Positions 6,793 through 14,930 of a stretch of DNA of 45,865 nt are shown piece by piece. Both the position numbers and the translations under genes were made by a program. The notes under the pieces are model-generated. The model worked only from the letters and a program-made list of their open reading frames with translations. It searched no databases and was not told the DNA's origin. The stretch covers positions 1-45,865 of the IMG/VR virus record IMGVR_UViG_3300031673_000106. One strand, given 5' to 3'. This DNA is from a virus. Within the stretch, counting starts at the first letter, position 1. Every line of letters begins with the position of its first letter.

Positions 6793-8741
6793 CACTCAGC
6801 CCCGCGCAATCCCGCCCAGCGCTCGGTGTAGGCCGATGTCATGATCGACGCATCGGCAAACTCTGCTTGATCGGTGAACACACTGCTCGCGCTACGCGCA
6901 TAGACACACACGATCCTACCATCCCCCGGCGGAAGCCGGAAGTGCTCGAACTCGAATGCCTCATTGCGGTAGATGGCGAACGCGCCCCCACCTACATCGT
7001 CCACCTGCAATACCTGAGTATCGCCCTTTGGTCCTTCTGCGATGACAGCCAGGCGCGATGTGTCGGTGATGGTGTCTATGATCTTGAGGAATCCCTCATC
7101 AATCGGGACAAAGCACACGCAATCCAGGTACAGGTCGCCGCTTCCTGTGATCTGCTTGGCCTCCAGGAAGATAGAATCATATTCTCCCGCGCTCGATAGA
7201 AACGCGGTCTCTAGGGCCTGCTTGTTTCGTCCCGGCATGGTGATTGTGCCGACCTGATAATAGTTCCATGAAGTGCTGGCGACGGAGATGGGATCGTGAT
7301 AGCTCTGTAGATAGCCACCGAAGCCACTGCGAATGCGCACGCGCCATTCATTGCCCGCCGTCTGCATCTTTGTGCGCAGCAAAAGGAGGAAGCGGCCCGC
7401 CGCATCCACCTTCGTATTGTCGTTATAGCCTGCACCAGTAAGGGTTTGCCCGTACACCTGATGGAAATCCCCATCGCTCCAGTCAATCGCCGTGCCGCCC
7501 GCACCAGGATTGATGATCACGTAATCACCTGAGCCACCGCCAGGACTCGCCGTATTGGGCTCGCTTCCACCACCATCATCGGAAACGGATGCATCGCCGA
7601 TGTTCGTGCCGTCCTCGCATTCCCACACGGGGATAAAGCTCGTGACGCCTGTCGCCCCATGTAGCGTAGCGCTGCGGATGCCCATCCAGTATTTTGTCAG
7701 CGTCGCGCCTGCCGTCCCGGACTGTATGGCCAGCGCATTCACCCGCGCCGCCACGTCGCCCACGATGTCGTGGGCGGGCAGCCACGAGAAAACATTGTCA
7801 AAGTAGCATACGCCGCCATTCACAGGAGTACAATAGAGATAGATGCCCACGCTCGTGCAGCCTGCCGGTACGGTGAACAACAGGGCTACTTCTGCATAAG
7901 CTGCTGCCGTGACTCCCGTACTTGTCATGGGCAGAATATTGGCAGCGTGTGTGTTGTCCCGGACGAAATAGCGCCCGGCATTCGTCCCATCCCCTCGCGC
8001 ATGAAAATCGAGATAATAGATCCCGCCCGGGACCACGGTGATGTCCTGATAGACACACGTGTCAGCCGGGTTGCCGCTGGTCATCTTGCATGCGTGGCTG
8101 CCCGCAAAGACGATGACGCCCTCATCTGCCAGGGTGCCTGCACCTGCATTCTCCATCCAGTTCAGCCAGAAGTCTGGATCGCCGCCGCCCGCCGTCTCGA
8201 AGCCGGCATTGGACATCTTCTCGGTCTCATCCGCCGTGTAATCGTAGGCCACCGCCGCCGCCGCCGTGGGCGTGTTGTTGGGGAAGACGCGCGCCACCGT
8301 CCGCTCCCAGTAGGGGTGGCGCTCGATCAGCACCGTGCCGACGAGGTAGTCCTGCACGCCGGCGCAATCGCGGTAGACGGCCTCGACGTCGGGGCGGAAC
8401 TCATAGTGGATGGCCTTGACCAGAGCACGGCGCGCGCCCGTCTCGCTGTAGAGCTTGCAGTTGAGCCACACGGGCGTGGCTTGCTGCTGATCGACCCAAT
8501 ACTCTGCCGCCCGCTTTTGCAGCGCCGCAAGCTCCTGCATCGAGGTCGCCATATCGTCGTGCGACGTGCCGCGCAGGATGACGGGCAGCGTCTCGGTCAC
8601 GTAGGGCGGGATCGAGCCATCGCCAGTCGGGGACGCCACGACGGGCACATAGTCCACATCAGCAAAGATAAAGTCGAACGTGGCGTCGGTGAAATCGACC
8701 GTCGTCAGGCCGGTGCTGGTCAGAGTAAAGGTAACTGCCAT
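6792..8741 (-). CDS. Distal tail-like protein with carbohydrate-binding-like domains
   Basis: A 649-residue protein. Residues 1-150 resemble the core of a distal tail (Dit-like) protein. From about 178, 'NAGFETAGGGDPDFWLNW' to 'CYFDNVFSW' is typical of a CBM4/9-like jelly roll; a second such beta domain covers about 430-560. The C-terminal part (VVIAEGPKGDTQVL-like beta strands) returns to a tail-ring fold. It follows the tape measure directly, the classical position of Dit. Extended Dit proteins with inserted sugar-binding modules are known in siphoviruses; here that is inferred from sequence pattern alone. Confidence 0.7.
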   Translation of the reverse strand: MAVTFTLTSTGLTTVDFTDATFDFIFADVDYVPVVASPTGDGSIPPYVTETLPVILRGTSHDDMATSMQELAALQKRAAEYWVDQQQATPVWLNCKLYSETGARRALVKAIHYEFRPDVEAVYRDCAGVQDYLVGTVLIERHPYWERTVARVFPNNTPTAAAAVAYDYTADETEKMSNAGFETAGGGDPDFWLNWMENAGAGTLADEGVIVFAGSHACKMTSGNPADTCVYQDITVVPGGIYYLDFHARGDGTNAGRYFVRDNTHAANILPMTSTGVTAAAYAEVALLFTVPAGCTSVGIYLYCTPVNGGVCYFDNVFSWLPAHDIVGDVAARVNALAIQSGTAGATLTKYWMGIRSATLHGATGVTSFIPVWECEDGTNIGDASVSDDGGGSEPNTASPGGGSGDYVIINPGAGGTAIDWSDGDFHQVYGQTLTGAGYNDNTKVDAAGRFLLLLRTKMQTAGNEWRVRIRSGFGGYLQSYHDPISVASTSWNYYQVGTITMPGRNKQALETAFLSSAGEYDSIFLEAKQITGSGDLYLDCVCFVPIDEGFLKIIDTITDTSRLAVIAEGPKGDTQVLQVDDVGGGAFAIYRNEAFEFEHFRLPPGDGRIVCVYARSASSVFTDQAEFADASIMTSAYTERWAGLRGAE

Positions 8742-8748
8742 CTATCCC

Positions 8749-11112
8749 TCACATTCCGCTGGCTGCGGCGAAGCCCTGCCGCGCCCGCGTCCGCTCTTGC
8801 ATTCCCAAGTAAGCCATTGCGCGCGCGTCGGGGAAGTTGTAGGTCTGCTGGTTGTTGCTGTTGATGATGCGCTGTGTCTCGGCGTGGGGAATGATGTAGC
8901 CGCTCATCTGCGGAACGAACAGTTCCCCATTGGGTTCGCCGACGATATAGGGCATCCCCGCCTTGACCGGGCCGCCGTGCTGCTTCTTGGTGATCTCGGG
9001 GACAGTGATACCGGGCGACTCTTCCTTGATGATCTCCGTGATGATCTTGATGCGCCTCTCGGCGGGGATCTCAAGCAGCTTGTCGATCACCTTCTGTATC
9101 TCGCTTACGGCCGCCTTCGCGCCGGTAGTCACAGCCAGGAACATGCTGTCGAATCCTTCCTGCCACTTGATCGTCTCGGCCAACAGTGCTGGCGTCAGCA
9201 GCCCGTACTCGGTCATGATGTTCAGCCGCATCTTCTCCACCGCATCCCATTGGGCCTGCGTCCAGGCGTCCGTGTCCTCCTGCATAGACAGCCAGTTGTC
9301 GAACGCCGCCAGCTTGATGCGTCCGAGCGATTGCTGATTCGCCAGCTCTTCACGTGCCTGCGACTTTTCGAGCGCCGCGATCTGCGCGTCCCGTCGCGTC
9401 GCTGCCTCTTCCAGCAGCGCCGTCGTGTCGCGCTGGTAGGCGCCGATGCGAAGCTGACTCTGGTCCCAATGGCCTTGTTTAAGGATGCGCTCCGTCTCGG
9501 CGATCTCGCCCTTCAGATCCTCGATCCGGTCATCCATCTGTGCCTTTTCGAGTTCGGTCGCCTCGTCGGTGGTTTTCTCCCGTTTGAGGGCCAGGTCGTC
9601 CAAGGACTTACCCGACTCCATCAGCCACTTGCGATCCTGGCGGGACAGCTCATACCAAAAGACCGGCTCGGTTTCCTCCGCCACCTTGCCGAACTCGCCG
9701 CGCTGCTTCTCGTACTCCTCAAGCTGTAGCTTCTGGATGTTCAGCCCGCGTTCGATGTCGGCCTTGTCGAACTCGCGCGCCGCCGCTGCTGCACCGCCAC
9801 CGGCACCGCCACCACCGCCAGACGTGATGCCCTCTATCGTCTTCTGGTACTGTGCCTCGATCTCGGCCATGCTGCCGGCATAGTCGACACTTGACATGGC
9901 GACTTGGCCGAGATAGGAGCTATAGGACGCCGCCAGATCCATCATGGCAATGCTGGCATTGTAAGCCGCCGCCATCTCGGCCTGTAGCGCCTGCGCATGT
10001 TCCCGGGCAGCCACCGTCGCGTCCCTTGCCTGTTGTCCCTCGCGCTGTAAGAGCCATATCCGCTGCTCAAATGTCTCGTTGGATCTGCGCTGATTCTCGT
10101 CCACCAGCTTTTGCGCGGCGGCTAGTTCTTCCTCAGTGGCGATATGCCTCCATGTAGTGTCAACGGTGATCGTCACCGCTGCATTCTGCCGCTCCGCCGC
10201 CGCAGTCGCCCGCTGCGTCGCCGCCTCTACCGAGTTTTGTGCTGCCGCATATTGATCCAGGATGGAGACGGCGGGCATACCAAAGAGACCAGCCTGCGGT
10301 TGTGCGTATGTCGCCCTCTGCGCTTTCTCAAAGCGTTCCGTGGCCTCCGCTGCCCAGCGGCCCATTCCCTCAATTCCACCGACGGGATCGAGTGTGCCTT
10401 CGGCTACCGCCAGGGCCACTTGATCGCGCAGATTCTTCCAGGCCGACGTGAGGATGTCAATCTTTTCCGCAGCGCCAAGCACGGGCGGCCCCAGCTTCTC
10501 AACTTTGTCCTTGCCCTGCTCCAGCATCTCGTTGAGGAATGCCTGAGCTTGCTGCGCTCCGGTCAGGCTTTCCGCAACCAGATCGTTCGCCTTGGCATAC
10601 TTCTCATTCGCTATGGATGCATCGATGGTCAGGCCCAGATCGTCCGCGACCTTGATCGACTTGCGTGCAGCCGCCACCGTGAAACGGTCGATGGCGGTCG
10701 CTGCATCCAGGCCCATAGCACGCCCCAGGCGCACGGCAACTGTTGCCAATTCCTCGAATTGCGCGGGCGTCTGTGCCACCTCCATGATCAGCGCCTTGTT
10801 CGCGGCACTCATCGCCATCATGTTGTCGATGGTATAGTTGCTGGCAACTTGGATCGACTTGAGGATTGCGTCGCCGGACGTGCCCGCGCTCTTGGCAAGC
10901 GACTCGAATGCCTGTCCCGCGCGCGCTACTTGACCGCCCAGCTTGACAAAGTCGATGAGCTTCTGTGCTGTGCGCAGCGCCGCCCAGGCAGCGGCAACCA
11001 TACGGATGCCCTGCTTCAACTGGCCCAAGCTACTCGTGGCCGTCTTCGCCGCCGCGCTTGTCTTGTCTTTTGTCGTGATGGTGATGTTGACGTTGTATTC
11101 AGATGATGGCAC
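8749..11112 (-). CDS. Tape measure protein
   Basis: A 787-residue protein, largely helical and Ala-rich, with long charged coiled coils, a Gly-rich break (GGGGGAGGGAAAAA, about residue 440) and the common C-terminal tape-measure signature 'QHGGPVKAGMPYIVGEPNGE'. It sets tail length and is ejected with the DNA. At about 1.5 angstrom per residue it predicts a tail near 120 nm (family rule of thumb). The GTG start overlaps the stop of the chaperone extension (TAGTG) and follows GGAGAGG. Confidence 0.92.
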   Translation of the reverse strand: MPSSEYNVNITITTKDKTSAAAKTATSSLGQLKQGIRMVAAAWAALRTAQKLIDFVKLGGQVARAGQAFESLAKSAGTSGDAILKSIQVASNYTIDNMMAMSAANKALIMEVAQTPAQFEELATVAVRLGRAMGLDAATAIDRFTVAAARKSIKVADDLGLTIDASIANEKYAKANDLVAESLTGAQQAQAFLNEMLEQGKDKVEKLGPPVLGAAEKIDILTSAWKNLRDQVALAVAEGTLDPVGGIEGMGRWAAEATERFEKAQRATYAQPQAGLFGMPAVSILDQYAAAQNSVEAATQRATAAAERQNAAVTITVDTTWRHIATEEELAAAQKLVDENQRRSNETFEQRIWLLQREGQQARDATVAAREHAQALQAEMAAAYNASIAMMDLAASYSSYLGQVAMSSVDYAGSMAEIEAQYQKTIEGITSGGGGGAGGGAAAAAREFDKADIERGLNIQKLQLEEYEKQRGEFGKVAEETEPVFWYELSRQDRKWLMESGKSLDDLALKREKTTDEATELEKAQMDDRIEDLKGEIAETERILKQGHWDQSQLRIGAYQRDTTALLEEAATRRDAQIAALEKSQAREELANQQSLGRIKLAAFDNWLSMQEDTDAWTQAQWDAVEKMRLNIMTEYGLLTPALLAETIKWQEGFDSMFLAVTTGAKAAVSEIQKVIDKLLEIPAERRIKIITEIIKEESPGITVPEITKKQHGGPVKAGMPYIVGEPNGELFVPQMSGYIIPHAETQRIINSNNQQTYNFPDARAMAYLGMQERTRARQGFAAASGM

Positions 11113-11339
11113 TAGCGCCGTCCTCTCCGCGCCCGCGACTCGCTCTCGGCCCGCAGGTACTTGGCCTCCGCCGCCGCGATGGCCCTGTGGCGCGCGATCA
11201 CATGCCAGTCTTCCTCGTCCAGTTGCGACGGGAGACAGCCATAACGCTCACAATCGCGCAGCGTTTGCACATCGTCCACGATCCGGTCAGGGTACACGCC
11301 CCCGTGGAGCCAGAGATACTCAACGAGGCGCTGGGTCAG
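11112..11339 (-). CDS. Tail assembly chaperone, T extension made by -1 frameshift
   Basis: Seventy-five codons in the -1 frame relative to the upstream G protein, read from the slippery site as KLTQRLVEYLWLHGGVYPDR... and ending RARRGRR. It is helical and basic, as expected for gpT-type extensions that bind the tape measure. It has no good start of its own; an in-frame GTG at 11294 lacks a ribosome site. The fused G-T product would be 174 residues (11635 to 11112 with slippage at 11339-11345). Confidence 0.85.
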   Translation of the reverse strand: MTQRLVEYLWLHGGVYPDRIVDDVQTLRDCERYGCLPSQLDEEDWHVIARHRAIAAAEAKYLRAESESRARRGRR

Positions 11340-11635
11340 TTTTTTGCGTTCTCGCCGTCCGGCCCCTGAAAGAGCAACCGCGCGAGCTCCTGCTGCTCGT
11401 GGATGTACAACTCGCCCAGGATCTCCGGCTCATCCGCCGGGGATGGCAAGGCGTGACCCTCGTCATCCACGATGCCCTTCCACGACAAGAGGTGCTCATG
11501 CAGTAGGTCGCGATCAGTCATCCCGGTGCTGCGGTATTCTCCGACCTCCCGCACCTTCAGCGCCTTGAACGTGACCTCGGCCCCGGCGTTCCCCTGAACG
11601 GACTCAGCGTCTACGGTAAACTGGTTCCTTCGCAT
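11336..11635 (-). CDS. Tail assembly chaperone, G protein
   Basis: A 99-residue protein with ATG 11635 behind AGGAGG. It begins MRRNQFTVDAESV and has 'VTFKALKVREVGEY', 'TDRDLLHEHLLSWKGIVDDE' and an acidic C-terminal helix, matching lambda gpG-like proteins in size and place between tail tube and tape measure. It ends ...GENAKN at the slippery heptamer, where a fraction of ribosomes should shift into the T frame. Confidence 0.85.
   Translation of the reverse strand: MRRNQFTVDAESVQGNAGAEVTFKALKVREVGEYRSTGMTDRDLLHEHLLSWKGIVDDEGHALPSPADEPEILGELYIHEQQELARLLFQGPDGENAKN
11339..11345 (-). other. -1 programmed ribosomal frameshift site A AAA AAC
   Basis: In the G frame the heptamer reads GC-A-AAA-AAC followed by TGA, a canonical X-XXY-YYZ slippery sequence placed right before the stop. 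A -1 slip gives AAA-AAA-CTG and a 75-codon extension. The same arrangement is conserved in nearly all siphoviruses between tail tube and tape measure. Confidence 0.9.
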
Positions 11636-11644
11636 CGCGTCCTC

Positions 11645-12121
11645 CTATGCGTATGTGGCGAGATACAGGCTGGGCGACTTGACGATCGCCTCCCACATGA
11701 TCGGGTCCACGGTGTCGGCGTTACTGGCCGGCGGCGTCTGGCTGATCAGCCGTGAGTAGTGACCCGTCGCCGTCGCCGTGCTGAACACCTGATTGGTCGT
11801 AGTACACCCGGCAGGCGCCCAACGTACCGCCAGCGCGCCGCCGCAGACAGTCGTCCACTGCGCCCACACATAGCGAAACGGGTTGGTGGTCGCCGTCGCG
11901 TCCACGTAGACGCCCCGGATCGTGACCTCGATGGGGTTCTTCCGCCCGACGCCCATCGCCATGTCTTCCTCGCCGAACACTGCCGTCTGCCCACTATCGC
12001 GGGTGACGGGCGTCGGCTCGAGGACGGTCAGGTAGTCGCTGAAGTCCGTCCAGGTCGTGCCATCTGTGCTGAGTTCCACACACATCGTGCAGCTTGACAA
12101 AATTCCGGTCGGTAGAGCCAC
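11645..12121 (-). CDS. Major tail tube protein
   Basis: A 158-residue beta-rich protein (CVELSTDGTTWTDFSDYLTV, then 'NPIEVTIRGVYVD' and 'WEAIVKSPSLYLATYA'). Size, composition and position just before the G/GT chaperones fit a siphovirus tail tube subunit. GTG 12121 follows AAAGGAG with 8-base spacing. It has four cysteines, unusual for a tail tube. The endonuclease gene lies head-to-head immediately upstream. Confidence 0.8.
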   Translation of the reverse strand: MALPTGILSSCTMCVELSTDGTTWTDFSDYLTVLEPTPVTRDSGQTAVFGEEDMAMGVGRKNPIEVTIRGVYVDATATTNPFRYVWAQWTTVCGGALAVRWAPAGCTTTNQVFSTATATGHYSRLISQTPPASNADTVDPIMWEAIVKSPSLYLATYA

Positions 12122-12134
12122 TTCGCTTACTCCT

Positions 12135-12154
12135 TTGTCAACTCAAGTTGACAA
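12135..12154. repeat. 20-bp inverted repeat overlapping the endonuclease promoter
   Basis: TTGTCAACT and AGTTGACAA flank a 2-bp centre. The right arm covers the -35 box of the plus-strand promoter and the left arm borders the ribosome site of the tail tube gene. A dimeric regulator bound here would shut off the endonuclease. It is not followed by a T-tract, so it is unlikely to be a terminator. Confidence 0.6.
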
Positions 12155-12176
12155 CACACCTACTTTGGCTTATAAT
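12148..12176 (+). promoter_or_regulatory. Consensus sigma-70 promoter of the LAGLIDADG gene
   Basis: TTGACA (12148-12153) and TATAAT (12171-12176) are separated by 17 bp, a perfect match to consensus. The promoter gives the inserted gene expression independent of the late operon on the other strand. Confidence 0.85.
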
Positions 12177-12208
12177 GTCCCTATTGGTAGAGCATAGGGA
12201 GAACACAC

Positions 12209-12991
12209 ATGGCCAAGCATCTTACACGCGAACAGGTACAACAGATGATTTCCGAATACCGCCAAGGTGATTCATCCGGCATTTTGGCTGCCCGTTATGG
12301 TGTTACGCACAAGGCCATATTGGGCCTGCTCAAACGCCGCGATATTCCCAGGCGTCCGCAGGGACCAGCTCGCACAATGCCGCTCGATGAGTCAGTCTTT
12401 GACAACATCACTGAAGAGTCCGCTTACTGGGCCGGATTTCTTATGGCCGATGGTTGCATTAGCTATCAAGATGGCCATTCTCCATGCATTTCTGTGGAAC
12501 TTTCGTCGGAAGACCAAGCACACCTTGAACGATTCCGTGTATTCCTCAAGTCGGGCCATAAGATAACGAGCTGTTCTAGAACTGATTCATTCAGTACCAA
12601 GCCGAAGGCTCGCTATCAGGTTCGCTCCAAGCATCTTGTCTCCGCGCTTTCACAGTTTGGAATAACCGCTAGTAAATCCGCATCCGGATATGTGCGCCAA
12701 CTGGACGCTAATCGCCACTTCTGGCGAGGCCTCGTAGACGGAGACGGATGTCTGTTCATGGCCAAGGGAAAATATCCCTCCCTGAGGCTTTGCGGAACAG
12801 AGCCCCTGCTCATGCAATTCCGCTCTTTTGTCCTTGCCCTTAGGCCCAGTGCGGCTGTCTCTATAGGGCGCGGGCCTGGTATATTCCGTCTGTGGTGTGA
12901 CACCAGAACCTCTCGCAATGTTGCCCGATGTCTTTATCAAAACTGCTCCGTATACTTGCCCCGCAAGAAGACTATTGCGGACGATTGGTGA
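12209..12991 (+). CDS. Free-standing LAGLIDADG homing endonuclease
   Basis: A 260-residue protein. Residues 1-50 are a resolvase-like helix-turn-helix (LTREQVQQMISEYRQG, then 'LAARYGVTHKAILGLLKRRDI'). Two LAGLIDADG motifs follow: 'YWAGFLMADGC' (Asp81) and 'FWRGLVDGDGC' (Asp179), the metal-binding residues of a single-chain enzyme. ATG 12209 follows AGGGAGA. It stands alone on the plus strand inside the minus-strand tail module with a private promoter, typical of a homing gene between phage genes. Its target is probably the intergenic site in phages lacking it. Confidence 0.88.
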   Translation: MAKHLTREQVQQMISEYRQGDSSGILAARYGVTHKAILGLLKRRDIPRRPQGPARTMPLDESVFDNITEESAYWAGFLMADGCISYQDGHSPCISVELSSEDQAHLERFRVFLKSGHKITSCSRTDSFSTKPKARYQVRSKHLVSALSQFGITASKSASGYVRQLDANRHFWRGLVDGDGCLFMAKGKYPSLRLCGTEPLLMQFRSFVLALRPSAAVSIGRGPGIFRLWCDTRTSRNVARCLYQNCSVYLPRKKTIADDW

Positions 12992-13249
12992 TCAGTTCCC
13001 ACACGGGCACGGTTTGCGTTTGACCGCGCCCACAGCTTGATTGAACAGCGGCTCCTCATCCGTGGGGTCCGCCGTCTCGATCAACCCGCCCTTGAGCGCC
13101 CAGGTGATGAACGCGTCCTCGCAGTCGGATAGGTCGGCGATGACGCCCGCCGGTATCCAGGCTCCCGAGGCGCGAATGCACAGGGCGCCGTTGATCCGAT
13201 AGGTGCAGCTCTTACGCATCTTCTGTGGTTCGGTTTGCGATTCCGACAT
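12992..13249 (-). CDS. Unknown 85-residue protein
   Basis: ATG 13249 lies behind GGAGGG and inside the 3' end of the glycosyltransferase gene (38-bp overlap). The sequence has a 'CTYRINGALCIRASGAWIPA' beta segment, an acidic helix and a Cys-rich end KRKPCPCGN. No family recognised. Its stop (TCA) abuts the TGA of the endonuclease gene, so the homing gene sits exactly between this gene and the tail tube gene. Confidence 0.65.
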   Translation of the reverse strand: MSESQTEPQKMRKSCTYRINGALCIRASGAWIPAGVIADLSDCEDAFITWALKGGLIETADPTDEEPLFNQAVGAVKRKPCPCGN

Positions 13250-13973
13250 CTATTCCCTCCAGCAAGGACTGGAAAATGTAGTGTGCCATAAAGTCGTACA
13301 CGCCGATGATGCGCTCGCCTGTGGCGTGGCCGGCGATGGTGCTGAAATCCACGTAAATCGGGAAGCCCGCCGCCGACGCCTTGCGGCAAAAGTACATATC
13401 CTCCTGGCCCGGCAGGCCGCTAAACCACGGCGGCTCCAGCGCCTCAAGCACTTCCCGCTTGATGAGTAGGCAGTGGCACCCGGTGATGTCCACGTCCCAC
13501 AGGCTGCCCTCCGGTATCGGGCTGATGGCCTGCGGGTCGTTCGTCTCGACGTTGGCATGCTCGCGCAAGTAGTTATATGGCTCGTCCACCAGGACGAGGT
13601 ACTTCCCCGGCTCGTCTTCCTTCTCGCCTTTGAAGGCCATCGGCATGCACCATGTCGAGGCGCGGATCATGCATAGCACCCCGACGATAGGCACGTCCCA
13701 GGCCAGCAGGCGCTCCAGCGTGTCCGGCGTGTACGCCGCGTCCTGGTCGGTGAACCACACATGGCTACAGTCGCCCTCCAAGGCCCGCTGCACGAGGTAG
13801 GTGCGTGCCACGTCCACCGGCAGCGAGCGCGGCGGGCGAATGACCGTTACCGGAACGTCGGGATGGGTCGCGTAGTGGTAGCTCTGCCACAGGCCGAAGC
13901 TGTCGAACAGGCTCCACGTTGGCGGCCCCATCGTCGGAATGCACAAGGCGATGCTCACCCGTTGCTCTGTCAA
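13212..13973 (-). CDS. Family 2-like glycosyltransferase (GT-A fold)
   Basis: A 253-residue protein. 'VSIALCIPTMGPPTW' is the first GT-A strand, 'HVWFTDQDAAYTPDTLERLL' carries a DxD metal/nucleotide-sugar motif (Asp76-Gln-Asp78), and 'WDVDITGCHCLLIKREV' with 'GQEDMYFCRKASAAGF' resembles the acceptor and ExD region. TTG 13973 has AGAGAGGA at proper spacing; TTG 13979 and GTG 13952 are alternatives. It lies next to a methyltransferase in an island between tail genes. It may glycosylate a virion or host surface component; substrate unknown. Confidence 0.75.
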   Translation of the reverse strand: MTEQRVSIALCIPTMGPPTWSLFDSFGLWQSYHYATHPDVPVTVIRPPRSLPVDVARTYLVQRALEGDCSHVWFTDQDAAYTPDTLERLLAWDVPIVGVLCMIRASTWCMPMAFKGEKEDEPGKYLVLVDEPYNYLREHANVETNDPQAISPIPEGSLWDVDITGCHCLLIKREVLEALEPPWFSGLPGQEDMYFCRKASAAGFPIYVDFSTIAGHATGERIIGVYDFMAHYIFQSLLEGIDVGIANRTTEDA

Positions 13974-14556
13974 GGCCAATCCTCTCTTTCATGTCATCGT
14001 CCAGGTCCGTCTTGCAGCCGATAGCGCCCATCTCCCACTCGTTGCGGGCGATGTACACCCGCCCGAAGCCGAACGCCTGTAGCGTCCCGGTAAGCGTCTG
14101 CTGGCTGAAACCATTGTGGTGCGCCATCGCCGGCCCCATCACCTGCTGATAGTGCAAGTAGCCATAGAGCATGTCCCAGGCCGTGACCGTCCCCACCGCC
14201 ACGGTGTAGCAGGGTGCGTCCAGGGTGCCGTCCTCTGTCGCCCTCCTGCACGCCGCCAGGGCGTCGGGCACGCGAAAGTCCACGAAGCCGTCGGCCACCA
14301 GGACGTGATGCACACCGCGCATGAAGCGCTCCAGGCCCTGCGGGTAGATATGTTCCAGCAGGTGCGACGCATAGGCCGCATCGAACTGGCTCGCCTCCAG
14401 CGTGTCCAGGTCCATTGCGTCCATCAGCAGATCGGGCTCGTTGCGCGGCTCGATGTCCAGCCGCACCGCGTCCCAGTCCTCGTAGTAGGCGGGGATGGTG
14501 AGGCTCGCCGGGCCGGAGCCGATGTTTAGTAGTCTTGGTGTGCCCACCGCACCCAT
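13765..14556 (-). CDS. Class I SAM-dependent methyltransferase, 3' end overlapping the glycosyltransferase
   Basis: 'RLLNIGSGPASLTIP' is the SAM-binding motif I, 'AVRLDIEP' gives the acidic ribose-binding residue, 'DAAYASHLLEHIYPQGLERF' is motif IV of this fold and 'VHHVLVADGFVDFRVP' follows. Convincing sequence ends near '...DDDMKERIGL' (about 13980). The last about 68 residues are Arg/Gly/Ala-rich and read antiphase to the glycosyltransferase. Either the overlap is real or a one-base frameshift hides a stop such as the TGA at 13991-13989. The methyl acceptor is unknown; sugar methylation would fit the neighbour. Confidence 0.75.
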   Translation of the reverse strand: MGAVGTPRLLNIGSGPASLTIPAYYEDWDAVRLDIEPRNEPDLLMDAMDLDTLEASQFDAAYASHLLEHIYPQGLERFMRGVHHVLVADGFVDFRVPDALAACRRATEDGTLDAPCYTVAVGTVTAWDMLYGYLHYQQVMGPAMAHHNGFSQQTLTGTLQAFGFGRVYIARNEWEMGAIGCKTDLDDDMKERIGLDRATGEHRLVHSDDGAANVEPVRQLRPVAELPLRDPSRRSGNGHSPAALAAGGRGTHLPRAAGLGGRL

Positions 14557-14873
14557 CCATAGCGCCGACGCACTAGGGGCTTGTGATCTGGTCCCGCGAT
14601 GATGCCGCCTTGGTCACTGCGTACAACAACCTCGGCCCAGCCCCATATCACCTTACCTGGTTCACAATAAACACGACAGCCCGTAGCATCTATGGAGATA
14701 TCTTTTCCATTGAGCCATAGGGTGACGAATGGATTGTCGGCGGCGTATATCTCGATCATGTTCTGTTCGCGGCGGTCACTTGCCAATGCGGCACCCAGTG
14801 TCCCACCAGATGCAATAAGCCCACCCAGAGCACCCAGCGTGCCCTCCATAAACTTGCGCCTACTCATTCCCAT
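14526..14873 (-). CDS. Exported protein with a Tat-type signal peptide, unknown function
   Basis: A 115-residue protein beginning MGMSRRKFMEGTLGALGGLI and ending the leader with AALA-S. The twin arginine motif SRRKFM, the Gly/Ala hydrophobic stretch and an A-x-A-like site match a twin-arginine signal. The mature part of about 80 residues is beta-rich (VTLWLNGKDISIDATGCRVY, then WGWAEVVVRSDQGG) with two cysteines. ATG is preceded by AAAGGAGAGCGAA within a 29-bp repeat. It overlaps the methyltransferase start by 31 bp. No family recognised. Confidence 0.7.
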   Translation of the reverse strand: MGMSRRKFMEGTLGALGGLIASGGTLGAALASDRREQNMIEIYAADNPFVTLWLNGKDISIDATGCRVYCEPGKVIWGWAEVVVRSDQGGIIAGPDHKPLVRRRYGWVRWAHQDY

Positions 14874-14899
14874 TTCGCTCTCCTTTCGGGATGCGTTAT
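14871..14899 (-). repeat. 29-bp direct repeat, copy 1 (gene leader)
   Basis: On the minus strand it is ATAACGCATCCCG, AAAGGAGAGCG, AAATG: a complete ribosome site and start codon for the Tat-leader gene. It is identical to 15108-15136. Confidence 0.85.
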
Positions 14900-14930
14900 A
14901 CGTTGCCTTCTACGCCGATGTTAAGGAGTC

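Noticed and set aside
7770-8864. Plus-strand frame of 364 codons over the distal tail gene
   Set aside because: Arg/His-rich, no ribosome site, antisense to a well-supported tail gene.
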